From contig OX335665.1 of the NCBI GenBank assembly GCA_946894095.1, positions 9,620,001 through 9,684,000 on the forward strand: a stretch of 64,000 bases of DNA, in the 5' to 3' direction. The stretch is from Incurvaria masculella. Lineage: Eukaryota; Arthropoda; Insecta; Lepidoptera; Incurvariidae. Each line of letters begins with the position of its first letter. The first letter of the stretch is position 1. The notes under the pieces are model-generated. The model searched no databases. It saw only the letters and a program-made list of their open reading frames with translations, and was not told the origin of the DNA. This document shows positions 1-10,009 of this stretch, in pieces. The position numbers and the translations under genes were made by a program.

Positions 1-169
1 GAGGTACTTTACAGATTACCTTGTTACAATACGGCAAAACTTGTATAAATTGTCCACTCACACAGTGGTATGCGGTCTTTCCACTTCACTTTTGTTTTAT
101 GGGTGGCTGTTCTATTTGTGTTGATAGATCACAGTCACATCATGGTAATCACATGACTATTGGTTTGCA

Positions 170-271
170 GAACCACCTTCCCAACATCAAGGTGCACGCT
201 TACTTCGCGCCAGTAACGCCGCCGGTGCCCGGGGGCCGCCCACGCTACTGCCGCTGCTGCAACATCATCTG
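170..271 (+). CDS. Terminal exon of an unidentified gene (partial)
   Basis: A splice acceptor (ttggtttgcag) is followed by a short GC-rich open stretch that ends in TGA. It encodes about 33 residues: a Pro-rich part (APVTPPVPGG) and then a cysteine-rich end, RYCRCCNII. Third codon positions are strongly G/C in an otherwise AT-rich region, which supports real coding. The last four residues, CNII, fit a CaaX prenylation box with nearby cysteines that could be palmitoylated; that role is inference. Upstream exons lie outside the window, so the gene cannot be named. The satellite at 280-2480 starts directly after the stop and would lie in its 3' UTR or 3' flank. Confidence 0.5.
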
Positions 272-279
272 AGCTGCGG

Positions 280-1985
280 CGCTCCGTCCGGTGCGATGTG
301 TCTTGCAGCGGCGCGTCTGGTAACCGAAGTGGGTCGCGAGCTTTGTCCGGTGACGGCAGTGCCGAGTCTGGTAACGGCGGCAGTCTATCTGGTAACCTAA
401 GACGAGTGCAATGTGTTTTGGTAACCGAAGAGTGAAGCAAGCTGTCTGGTAGCAACAATCCGTTTCCGGTAACGGCCGTAGCCGGTCTGGTAACCTAACG
501 TGAATCCAATATCTTAGTAACCGAAATGTGAAGCAAGCTGTTTGTCTGGTAGCAACAGTTCCGTTTCCGTTAACGGCCGTAGCCTGTCTAGTAACTTAAC
601 ATGGATGCAATATCTTAGTTACCGAAGAGTGAAGCAAGCTGTCTGTCGATGCCGCTTCTGATAACGGCAGCATCCTGTCTGGTAATCTATGTAAGACGAG
701 TGCAATATGCCTTGGTAACCGAGTGACGGAAATATGGTGTCAGCAGTGCCGTTTCTGGTAACGGCCATAGCCTTACTGACAACCTAACCCGAGTGTACTA
801 AAATCTTCGTAAACGAGAGTTGCGCCAGCTGTGTCTGGTGACAGCAGTGTCGCCGTCTCTGGTAACAGCGGGTGCCCATCTGGTAACCTAACACGAATGC
901 AATGTCTAGTGGCAGCAGTGCCGTTTCTAGTAATGGCCGTAGCCTGTTTGGTAACCTAAAGCGAGTGTAATATATCTTGGTTACCGAAGCGTTTCGCCAG
1001 CTGTGTCTGGTGACGGCGGTAGCTCGTATAACAGCATAACGTGGGCGCAATGTGTCCAGCCCAAAGGTTGTGGTCTGGTAACAGAAGTCCGTTGCAATGT
1101 TTCCAGTATGTGTCACCGGCTTGTGTACAGAAACCAAACTCGACTATACACGTGTCTAGCTTGGATGTGGTTCTGTGAACACAACAGTGGCATGTCTGGT
1201 AACTGGGGCGAGTGCAATGTGTCTAATAACAGAGATGAGATAACAGTAACAATAGATGTTGTTTCTGATAACAAAAGAGGTGTGTCTGATGATCAGAGTT
1301 TTGTGCAATATGTCTGACGCGTGTGTCGTGTCTGGTAATATCATCAGTCAGGTACAATGAAGGACACAAATAAGGATATGACATGTAACAGAAGTGACTC
1401 ACCCGGTAACATTTACTGAATTTGTTTGGAATTAATAAACTTAACAAGATGACATGTTTCTGGTATCAGGGATTAAGTCTCATAACAAAAAAAAAATCTA
1501 GTACATGTGGCCACGTGAGCACTAAAGATAATGGTTTCGTATACACAGTATCCTAGATTGTGAAGTGAGTGTATTTGACGCATGTAAAATAAGTATTGTA
1601 ACTGTATTGATCTGTCTGATACAATTAATAATGGTACATGACAGTTTGTTAACAGCAGTGAGTCGCCCGGCAACATAGGTTATCTGTATGGTAGCAGCAA
1701 GTTTATTTCACTGTGGTAAAATTGACAAGTTTTACTCTGGCTGTGCCCGCTAATGGCGATGACAAAGTGCAATATATCTTTCTGGCGATACATCTCTTAA
1801 CAGTAATAATGATTTATCTGAGATCTTAAGGATGTATAATAAGAAAATTACAGGATCATGTTCGTCCAGCATAATTATTTCTGTAATATGTGGTAATGTA
1901 TCATCACAATGCGTCCGATAAACGTGAAAATATGACGACAATATTATGTCTGATAGATGTGAGAATGTGTATATTGCGGAAAAAT
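280..1985. repeat. Degenerate satellite with TCTGGTAAC motif
   Basis: The motif tctggtaac (variants ctagtaac, ctgataac) recurs irregularly together with 'gagtgcaatgtgtc' and 'accgaagagtgaagcaagctg', in diverged blocks of roughly 100-120 bp. Open reading frames on both strands here follow the repeat and have no family features, so I do not call genes. The motif grades into the cleaner array that follows (gtctgataac, then gtctgataaatg). Confidence 0.75.
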
Positions 1986-2465
1986 GTGTCTGATACATCT
2001 GAGAATGTGTCTGTTACAACAAAAATGTGTCTGATAAATGTGAGAATGTATCTATTACCACAAAAATGTGTGATACATGTGAGAATGTGTCTATTACAAC
2101 AAAAATGTGTCTGATAAATGTGAGAATGTATCTATTACCACAAAAATGTGTGATACATGTGAGAATGTGTCTATTACAACAAAAATGTGTCTGAGACATG
2201 TGAGAATGTATCTATTACCACTAAAATGTGTGATACATGTGAGAATGTGTCTATTACAACAAAAATGTGTCTGATAAATGTGAGAATGTATCTATTACCA
2301 CAAAAATGTGTGATACATGTGAGAATGTGTCTATTACAACAAAAATGTGTCTGAGACATGTGATAATGTATCTATTACAACAAAAATGTGTCTGATACAT
2401 GTAAGAATGTGTCCATTACAAAAAAATCTGATACATGTGAGAATGTATCTGTTACAGCAAAACTA
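1985..2465. repeat. Tandem array of alternating 41/39 bp monomers
   Basis: The marker gagaatgt recurs at 2001, 2042, 2081, 2122, 2161, 2202, 2241, 2282, 2321, (2362), 2402 and 2439. Spacings alternate 41 and 39 bp, giving an 80 bp dimer. Variants at the monomer joint (ctgataaatg versus ctgagacatg) alternate between some neighbouring dimers, suggesting a further 160 bp order. The apparent 61-residue reading frames on the - strand are translations of the repeat. Confidence 0.9.
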
Positions 2466-2579
2466 TGTATCATACATTTAAGAATGAGTAATGCAACTAA
2501 ATGTGTGATACTTGATACAGTCTGAAAAATTACCCCAAAATTCAATAGAACGCAGTGCCACCAGCCAGGCATAAAATGA

Positions 2580-3630
2580 TCTATGTGGGACTATATTTCT
2601 TAACCTCACTTTAGAAACATCAAAGCTGTCATTCCTGTCAAGTTTAATTACGAGTTTTTATATGAAGTACTCCATGATGCAGTTAAAATAAGGTTTGGAG
2701 GAAAAGAAGCGCTTTTGCTTGTCATCAAGACAAGCACAAAGTTTAAAATAAATAGGTTATGTTTTTGTTATATTTACTTTCCCACGACTTCATTTGATTA
2801 GCAAATTTGGAACAGTTTATTTTCGGAATAATATCGAGGAAATTATGTAATTTCAATTACATAGATTGAGTAAATAAACATTTAAAATCTATTGTCTTAT
2901 ATTTTGTAGGATCTCCAATAGTTTTGACAGATCTTTTAGGGCAGGGCGCCTAGACGCCACCAGTCGTGATGTAAGCAGTTTTCTTCTCAATTGCGCCACT
3001 CATGCATTTTTAACGTTAAAAATGTGAACTATTATGCTTTTTTGATGAAAATTCATAAATAATAATAGAAATTATAATGTAGCACAGATTATCAACATAC
3101 ACACTATTCTTAAATCAGAAGGAAAAAACACACATTTACTACCTTGTATTTGAATTTTTATAGCTTTTGAAAGATGAATATTGGAACAAGCAACATTTCT
3201 TTTTCTCTTTCAGTAATGTTTTAAATACCGTGTTGTATTCGTCTGCATCCTAAAGTTTTTCTAGTGCGATCGTTGTGACAGTAAAAACTTTAGATAGAAT
3301 TGCACATGTTTACAATTGAGTGTTGACTACTTAAATAATATGTGAGTATGTTTGTGAGTCAGTGACGTTTGTGTCAGTTTAGTAGTACGTAAACTGATAG
3401 TCACAGCGTCGCTCACAGGTGTCGCAAGGGGTATATTATAACAGACTATGTTACGTTAAGTAATGGACTGTATATAACTAACTATGCATATGATTATACT
3501 AAGTAATATTTTTATGTAAAGAAACAATAAAGTGATTGATCTTGACTGGAGTATCTTTTTCTTAGGTTAGTATAGGCAGTGCATTCCATAGTTTATCGAA
3601 CCAATTTATTTATGCAACCTAACATACCAC
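2580..3630. other. Non-coding stretch, no gene recognised
   Basis: AT-rich DNA without a convincing reading frame. The part at 3230-3560 has a fairly GC-balanced stretch and an AATAAA at about 3525. It could be a solo LTR or the 3' end of a transcript, but no matching second copy or clear TG...CA boundaries were found. Confidence 0.4.
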
Positions 3631-3634
3631 ACAC

Positions 3635-3990
3635 CGTTATGATATTAGCCCAAAACATCACATTCCCAAAGGAATTAGGTGCCATGCCAGGACCTTCCCT
3701 TTTTGAGCACACCTACATTGATCTGGATGGAAAACATTGACCATTTTTAATTGCCGCTTCCACCATATTTTCATCCAATGCGACGGTACCAGCCCGAGCG
3801 GGCTTAAACCTTCCCACCTATTAGGGGAAGGTGACCTACAGTGAACCACGGAGCAGCCCGCATTCTTGAAGAAATGCACTTATCCAACTCGGAATGAGAA
3901 AGAAAGTGGTGCATGGATTTGAACCCAGACCTCTGGTATGTAAAGGAAGTCCCCTCGCCATTAGGCAACGAGCTGCTAGATTGACAAAGG
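3635..3990 (-). mobile_element. tRNA-headed SINE
   Basis: Read on the - strand, a tRNA-like head (A-box-like tgcctaatgg, B box gggttcaaatcc) leads into a body with 'ggtggga..gtttaagcccgc', 'ggtaccgtcgcattggatg', 'ttttccatccag' and 'aaggtcctggcatggcacctaattc'. The same body is attached to a different, 5S-containing head in copies at 7873, 24620 and 30223. The full head and body seem present but diverged. Confidence 0.75.
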
Positions 3991-4009
3991 AGGATCGGTT
4001 GGTTCGAAC

Positions 4010-4612
4010 ACAGCAATTTAAGATACCCTACATCCCTTCGGGGTTGCAGGGTCTCAAGTTCAGAAAAAAGTCTGGAACCCATACTTCAAGAAGGATGTTG
4101 AATTGCTAGAAAGAGTACAGAGAAGAGCCACTAAGATGGTGTGGCCTCTCAGGAATAAGCAATACGAGATTCGATTAGAGGCCCTGGGCCTTACTTCACT
4201 AGAGGAGCGAAGAAAGCGAGGAGACTTAATTGAAACCTTCAAAATATTAAATGGACATTATGACGTACCTAACCTAAAAGCTATGTATTCCCTGAACACT
4301 GCCTGCAAAGACTTCGTGGACATTCTCTGAAACTCAATCATAATAGCTTCAATTCCAACCCGAGGAAACACTTTCTGTCAAACCGTGTTGTGGAAGACTG
4401 GAACAAGCTGCCGGAGGAAGTCATAAGTGCTATCTCAGTGAACAATTTCAAAAACAATTTGGACAATCATGTAAAAAATATAAAAAACCATTCGTATTAT
4501 GAACACTTAAAATAAAAATAAAACAATAAAATAAAAACAATGTGCACTCAATCAGTGAAGTACACGCATCAGCTTGCAGCTGCTAGTGTATATAATAATA
4601 ATAATAATAATA
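4010..4612 (+). mobile_element. LINE 3' end, reverse transcriptase C-terminus
   Basis: The + strand encodes LLERVQRRATKMVWPLR and then RLEALGLTSLEERRKRGDLI, the well-known C-terminal segment of CR1/Jockey-like reverse transcriptases. It continues in a shifted frame to LSNRVVEDWNKLPEEV-type sequence near 4375-4450. The copy ends with 'acacgcatcagcttgcagctgctagtgtat' followed by (TAA)n at about 4590-4612. Related tails occur at 21508-21560 and 24425-24480. It is 5'-truncated and frameshifted. Confidence 0.75.
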
Positions 4613-5086
4613 ATCACATGGAATATGACATTCACTTGGACAGTACTGCTGTCACATCTTTCATAACAGCTACAAATTCGCATTGGATATAGATATTTTG
4701 CGAAAAAGAATTGAATCTATATTTCAGTGTGTTATCGGTGGTGATCATATCTACAGTGTTTTCAAAACCGTAAATTGATTGATTGGTCTTTAGCAAAGAT
4801 GGGATTATGTCAGTTCATGGCAGTGATATGTAAAATGTAATATGCTTGTAATATAATAAGTCTACTAGACTTATAATAGTCCATATACTTATATATTACT
4901 AGCGTATATCACTGGCGAGGCCTCGAAATTTCGGTCGGCGTACTCACAACGCAAGCCAATTACATGACCGTCGAGCCAATGAGAGGCTAACGGCAGAACG
5001 GACGTTGAACGTAAAAAATAAGGACCTTGTAGTATACAACGGCTGGATTGTTCCTTATTTGGCGCTGCTTTCTAAAACATTCGAAG

Positions 5087-6391
5087 TAACGGGTGGTTAA
5101 ATTTCAAGGGCCGATGTTGATTTTGAATAAAACACAAACTATTTAGGAAATTATTGTAATTTTATTTTATTATGATATATTGGTATTACTCAATTATGTA
5201 TGGAACAAAATATTGGCCAAATGGGCGCCGCGACCACGGCGGCACACCTCCATCCGATGGTCCTTTTCGATGACCCTGAGGCATAATGGAGGTTCTATGC
5301 CGTTAATGTGCCGAATTATCTCATCCTTTAGCTCTTGAATTGTTGCTGGCTTATCGACGTACACCTTTTCTTTCAAATAACCCCAAAGAAAAAAGTCCAA
5401 CGGTGTCAAATCACATGATCTTGGCGGCCAATTGACATCGCCATTACGCGAGATAACACGGCCATTGAATTTGTTGCGCAAAAGAGCCATTGTTTCGTTA
5501 GCTGTGTGGCAAGTGGCACCGTCCTGCTGAAACCACATATCGTCCACATCCATATCTTCCAATTCGGGCCATAAAAAGTTCGTTATCATCTCACGATAGC
5601 GAACACCATTCACAGTAACTGCCTGACCGGCCTCATTTTGGAAAAAATACGGCCCGATGATGCCGCCAGCCCATAAACCGCACCAAACAGTCACTCTTTG
5701 TGGGTGCATTGGTTTTTCGACAATCACTCTTGGATTCTCATTCGCCCAAATGCGGCAATTCTGTTTATTGACGAATCCACTGAGGTGAAAATGTGCCTCA
5801 TCACTGAAGATGATTTTCTTCGAAAATTGATCATCCACTGTTGCCATTTCTTGCCACCATTCTGCCCATTCACGACGTTTGGAATGGTAAAGAGGCTTTA
5901 GTTCTTGAGCCAATTGCACCTTGTAAGCGTGTAAATGCAAGTCTTTATGCATAATGTTCATCAACGACGAGCGTGAGAGGTGCAATTGTTGGGCACGACG
6001 ACGAGTTGAGGTGGACGGCTCTTCAGCCACACTATCGCGAACAGCAGCAATATTTTCTGCAGTACGAGCTGTACGAGCATGCACTGGTGTTCTCACATCT
6101 TCTACAGACCCGGTTTGCTCGAATTTTTCCACGATTTTTGCGATTGTACGCACATTTGGACGATCAAATTGACCAAAAAAATCACGAAGTGCACGATATG
6201 CATTTTGATTTGAACGCCCATTTTCATAATAAGTCTGGATAACTTTAACACATTGTTGGATTGTGTATCTCTCCATGGTTCAAATTGAGTAAGTCTGAAA
6301 TAGAGAAATGTCAAATAAAATTCGGAAAAAAACTTGGCGTTTAGGTGTGGTTCATATTCAACATCGGCCCTTACAATTTAACCACCCTTTA
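5087..6391 (-). mobile_element. Tc1/mariner DNA transposon, DD41D type, apparently complete
   Basis: Imperfect terminal inverted repeats begin TAA(C/A)GGGTGGTTAAATT and continue through AAGGGCCGATGTTGA at both ends. The outermost TA at each end (5087-5088 and 6390-6391) fits the TA target-site duplication of the superfamily. The 1.3 kb unit holds one uninterrupted transposase frame on the - strand. Inverted repeats, TA ends and an intact frame together suggest a recent insertion. Confidence 0.88.
5194..6276 (-). CDS. Tc1/mariner (IS630 superfamily) DD41D transposase
   Basis: A 360-residue uninterrupted frame starts at ATG and ends at TAA. The N-terminal third (about residues 1-115) is helix-turn-helix rich and should bind the terminal repeats. 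The catalytic domain follows, with acidic triad residues visible as D159 (IIFSDEAHF), D252 (FQQDGATCH) and D294 (DLTPLDFFLWG). Between the second and third Asp are 41 residues, giving DD41D, the spacing described for the rosa group of Tc1/mariner elements. The protein would act in the nucleus to excise and insert the element by cut and paste. Length, triad and inverted repeats are all consistent with a functional copy, though activity cannot be seen from sequence. Its base composition is less AT-rich than its surroundings, as is common for recently arrived mobile elements. Confidence 0.92.
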   Translation of the reverse strand: MERYTIQQCVKVIQTYYENGRSNQNAYRALRDFFGQFDRPNVRTIAKIVEKFEQTGSVEDVRTPVHARTARTAENIAAVRDSVAEEPSTSTRRRAQQLHLSRSSLMNIMHKDLHLHAYKVQLAQELKPLYHSKRREWAEWWQEMATVDDQFSKKIIFSDEAHFHLSGFVNKQNCRIWANENPRVIVEKPMHPQRVTVWCGLWAGGIIGPYFFQNEAGQAVTVNGVRYREMITNFLWPELEDMDVDDMWFQQDGATCHTANETMALLRNKFNGRVISRNGDVNWPPRSCDLTPLDFFLWGYLKEKVYVDKPATIQELKDEIIRHINGIEPPLCLRVIEKDHRMEVCRRGRGAHLANILFHT

Positions 6392-6467
6392 CATATCATT
6401 GTTGAGTACTACAATTCTGTGAAGTCAATAAAATACGTTTATCTATTTATTTATTTATTATAGAAAC

Positions 6468-7012
6468 TTAAGGTGGCCCCGGTTCCCGGCGGGACTAACT
6501 CATTCGCGGGCACGGTACAAAACCGTGCTATTGCGCTCTGGAACCTTCTATGTTTTAAAGAAAAAGACAGTCTCTGTGATGAGGAGGATGCAACATGTCC
6601 ACAAAGCAGACAATGCGCATAGTGTTTGATTTGGTAAGATGTACGAACATTTTAATTACAAAACGACTTATAGCTAAAAATAATCAAGACCGCTGTAGTC
6701 AAAATGAAATAAAAAGCCCAATTGAATATAAATCTTCATGAAAAAAGCTAGGTCTGATAACTAATCATTTTAAGATGTTTCTATTTTATCGTTGAGTAAT
6801 CCCTCCAAAGTTATTGTATAAAACGCGCAAAAAATTAAAAACTTTCGGACCTTATAACTTGGAAACCAAACACTATTATACAATGCCAACGGTCATTAGA
6901 CATCTAGTTCGATCAAATAAAGCTGTTTAGAGTATAATTTTGGATCTCGGGCAAGAAATATCCGCATGATGTTTTTTCCACTTTTGTATGGGGAGCTGAG
7001 CGGGAAATGGTT
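6468..7012 (+). mobile_element. TTAA-flanked MITE (piggyBac-like), copy 1
   Basis: It starts TTAAGGTGGCCC and contains 'gggactaactcattcgcgggcacggtacaaaaccgtgct' and 'ctttcggaccttataactt', shared with copies at 28368, 33833 and 34481. The right terminus (expected ggatgggccaccttaa) is degenerate here. TTAA at the ends and GGTGGCCCA inverted repeats in the better copies suggest a piggyBac-type non-autonomous element. Confidence 0.75.
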
Positions 7013-7234
7013 ACAAATGATACAAAGGTTACATATAATACCATCTGAACGTAACAGGAAGGTAGATCTCGATAAGACCTTTCGATTGAGGAACATGACG
7101 GGGTTTCAGAGATAATACTTAAAACTATTTGGTTGATCTTGCGATCAATTAGATTTAAATTTCGCGGTATTTCATAATTTGCTACCTACCCCCATATATT
7201 CCCTTCCATTTTTCTTCCAATCTACCTTTCAAAA

Positions 7235-7600
7235 ATGAGATATCCATCAACCTGCTTCCTGAGTGGTTCGAGCCGTGCTCTCCCGACGGAAAATATCGAA
7301 AAGAACATCAGCGAGTCTCCAAATCTGCTATTACGCCGTGCTGTACTGTGCTCCCATCGTACCGCGACCAGTCGCGCAAGTTTGTGGTCGAGTGCATCCC
7401 GTGGGGCGCGATTTAGCGCCGGAGCGACCGACGCGCACCGCAGCACACCCATACTACAAGACGGTGGAACGAAGAGGAGACACGGAGGCCTAAGCCCAGC
7501 GACCGAACCATCAGCCTCCACCGCCGCGGCGTCTACAAACCGTGAGCGAGTCCCTTTTTTCCGTTTTCCACCGCACCACTATTTGAACATTTAAATGTGG
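7235..7600. other. GC-rich island, possible non-coding exon
   Basis: The region 7260-7540 is clearly richer in CpG than its surroundings and is open in several frames on both strands, none with a recognised domain. A splice-donor-like 'aaacc|gtgagc' occurs near 7540. It may be a promoter-proximal 5' exon or an old repeat; I cannot assign it. Confidence 0.25.
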
Positions 7601-7872
7601 TTTTAATAAAATTAAAAAAACATTTCAATTAATTCAAGGTTATTATTTGTCGTATATATTATGTATATTAAAAAGTAATTCTTCGATGGTCCTAATGCAC
7701 CGCGTGCTTGACAAATCATTACCATTGATGATTTAACAGACTCCTAATAATATTCGAATTCAAAGCTTCACCTGAAGTCTGACTTAAGTTACACTTTCAA
7801 ATCTGTGATTTGGGCGCATACATTTAATTACAACTTTTGGAACATTATTTTATCAATTTGGTACCTATACAG

Positions 7873-8232
7873 ATCGCTCTCCGAAGTTAAGCAACGCTGG
7901 GTCCGGTCTGGTCTTGGATGGGTGACCATTCGACCGTTGAGAGAGGCTGGCCGTGGTTCGGATTCCACGTTAAGCTGTAGGTCCCCTTCCTTACTTACTA
8001 GGTGGTAGGGTTTATCCCGCCCGGGTTGGTACCATCGCATTGGATGAACGATGGTCGAAGCGGCAATGAAAATTGTCCGTGTTTTCCATCCAGTTCAATG
8101 TAGCCGTGCAATATAAGGAAGGTCCTGGCATGGCACCTAGTTCCCATGTGGTGTGTTGGGCTAATACCATGAACAGAACTTGTGGTATTAGCCATCCATG
8201 TCCAGTCACATAAAAAAAAAAAAAAAAAAAAT
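7873..8232 (+). mobile_element. Composite tRNA/5S-headed SINE, 5'-truncated copy A
   Basis: It begins inside the 5S-like segment (gatcgctctccgaagttaag), then continues with ttggatgggtgacc, the B-box-like ggttcggattcc and the common SINE body, ending in a poly(A) run at about 8211-8231. The tRNA A-box part seen at 30223 is missing. It is nearly identical to the 30223 and 24620 copies, so the family was recently active. Confidence 0.85.
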
Positions 8233-8253
8233 ATTGCTACGTTGAACGAAACC

Positions 8254-8470
8254 AATTAAGAGGATAATGAGGTGATCATGTTCTATTCAATGGCTCGTAC
8301 CCGATTCCTCGTTCAAATTAAGAAATATTTTTATGATGTTTTGCACATTGAAGGAATGAATTGACAGCTACTTTTTTACATTTTAATTTTTTTATCTTAT
8401 ATCCGTGATGTATGCATCTTTAAATGTTTTTGCTTTGTATGGAACTTGATTATCTCATTATCCTCTTAAT
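8254..8470. mobile_element. Small MITE
   Basis: Inverted arms aattaagaggataatgag (8254-8271) and ctcattatcctcttaatt (8453-8470) bound about 217 bp of AT-rich DNA with no frame. A related half-copy (attaattaagaggaaaatgaggt) lies near 31160. Confidence 0.7.
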
Positions 8471-9330
8471 TTATGATGCAATATTTTTTATTTAAAGTCT
8501 CATATGGAAACTCAGAGCCAAATTGGCTTTCCAATATCGAGTCTCACATCAGTTTCCATGAAATATATATACTTGCACAGTCGAATTCGTTTGCCAGAGA
8601 AAAGGTTTTTGGACAGTTGTTGGAAAATAAATCCGAAAAGGGGTGATTTAGGTCCTTACCTTAATAATAAATAAGTTAGTGGAGTTTTCAAGAGAGTACA
8701 TACCTGAAATAAACTAAGATAAGTATTCTGCGAAATTATGAAGTTTTAATGCAAAAATACGGTTGATTGGTGGTGGTACCATAGGAGAGTCGTTACCTTA
8801 TCAATTCCTCATACTACGGGTGATAACTGTTAACATGGTCTTAATGTTTTAGTATGTTTTTGAAATTTTGTATTTTAAAACATTTCTTCAAAATGTTTAC
8901 CTTTTTTATTGAACCTTTTAGATGGAAATATATTGAAAAAAATAAATCTGTCTTTCTTTAATTTTATTTTGGATTGTTTTTACTAAAATGCATATTTGCA
9001 AAAAATTAAAACATAGGGATATAGAATGAAGCTTTCTCAAGTCATAATAAAAGTGATAATAAAACTTTTATGGGTAGGGAACCGTTAGCATCTGGAAGAC
9101 GATTTCGTTAATTTAATTGGAGTTGCCTTGGCCAATTGACAAAGAATATATTTCTTAAAATTTTCAAAACATCGATTTACGCTACCTTCACGACAGCCTT
9201 TAATTAAACCTATTTGTTGACGGTACGTCCTAATTTGCACAGACACGTAAATAAACAAGACAGATGACTTCAGTGTTAGGTCACCTGAGATAAGCATTCT
9301 CAGCAAACTAAGATAATCGAGATAACTCGT

Positions 9331-9597
9331 CTACTTCCTTCTGTCTTCTATCTTCTTCTCCAAATATTGCGTAACCGCGGAGATTCTCCTTAGCGTATCT
9401 TCCGGACTGAGATTGCAATAAAAGCATATCGTGAACTCCCTAACGCGCGTCGAGGTCTGGTGGCACTTCTTGTGGAATGGTTTGCAGCACGTGGTGCAGG
9501 TAGCGCGGTGGGTCTCGTTCTTGATGACTCTGCGGCAGTGCGGCGCGTGACAGAGCTCGGGCATCCTGTGACGTGCTCTTAACCATTTGTATATTAT
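9331..9597 (-). CDS. Terminal exon with PHD-like zinc finger (partial gene)
   Basis: On the - strand a splice acceptor (tgacattacag) at about 9598 is followed by an in-frame stretch of 88 codons ending in TAG. It reads CHAPHC, CTTCC, HKKCH and CFYC, the cysteine/histidine spacing of a PHD-type (C4HC3-like) zinc finger. A charged helix follows (SPEDTLRRISAVTQYLEKKI). PHD fingers usually bind histone tails or act as protein-binding modules. G/C-rich third positions support real coding. No earlier exon could be recognised in the next few kilobases, and the protein is not named. Immediately upstream is a foldback MITE (9649-10008) lying in the presumed intron. Confidence 0.5.
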   Translation of the reverse strand: MIYKWLRARHRMPELCHAPHCRRVIKNETHRATCTTCCKPFHKKCHQTSTRVREFTICFYCNLSPEDTLRRISAVTQYLEKKIEDRRK

Positions 9598-9648
9598 CTG
9601 TAATGTCAGCAAACAAAATGCAAATTCTTGAATGGCACAGTTAAGAAC

Positions 9649-10008
9649 GGCCCGTAAGCTATGCCCCCCATACAAACGTAGTTTATTAATCATTTGGAAA
9701 CCGCTATTCCAATTAAATTGATATTCAATATCTAATATAACAGGTAACAAATATCTGTGTCTGCACGCTTTTGTTTTTTTTTTAAATCCAAACCGAATGA
9801 AATTAAATCAAAAAGAAAATCTTTATACGAATTTTGTTTTCTCGGTGGTTTGACCCAGAATACATTTACCTAAAAAACAAAGGCATGCAGACACAGATAT
9901 TTGTAGCCTAATATTAGATACCAAATATCAATTAAGTTGGAACAGGGGTTTTCAACAAACGTTACCTACGTTTGTATGGAAGGCTAAATTTTCTGATGCT
10001 AACGGGCC
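9649..10008. mobile_element. Foldback MITE with about 130 bp inverted arms
   Basis: The left arm runs from ggcccgtaagc through ccatacaaacgtag, aatatctgtgtctgca; the right arm is its imperfect reverse complement ending at ctaacgggccc. The arms also match the copy at 37924-38225. There is no reading frame of its own; the centre is AT-rich. Confidence 0.8.
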
Positions 10009-10009
10009 C

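Noticed and set aside
135..458. A 107-codon - strand frame
   Set aside because: It overlaps the coding exon and the start of the satellite; low-complexity, no domain.
2014..2359. Repeated 61-residue - strand frames
   Set aside because: They are translations of the 80 bp tandem repeat; similarity between them follows from the repeat.
1..2500. Telomeric repeat array
   Set aside because: The insect telomere unit TTAGG is absent; the array is a local satellite.
7222..7594. Overlapping 99- and 119-codon frames on both strands
   Set aside because: Composition-driven; neither shows a domain. Kept only as a GC-rich island.
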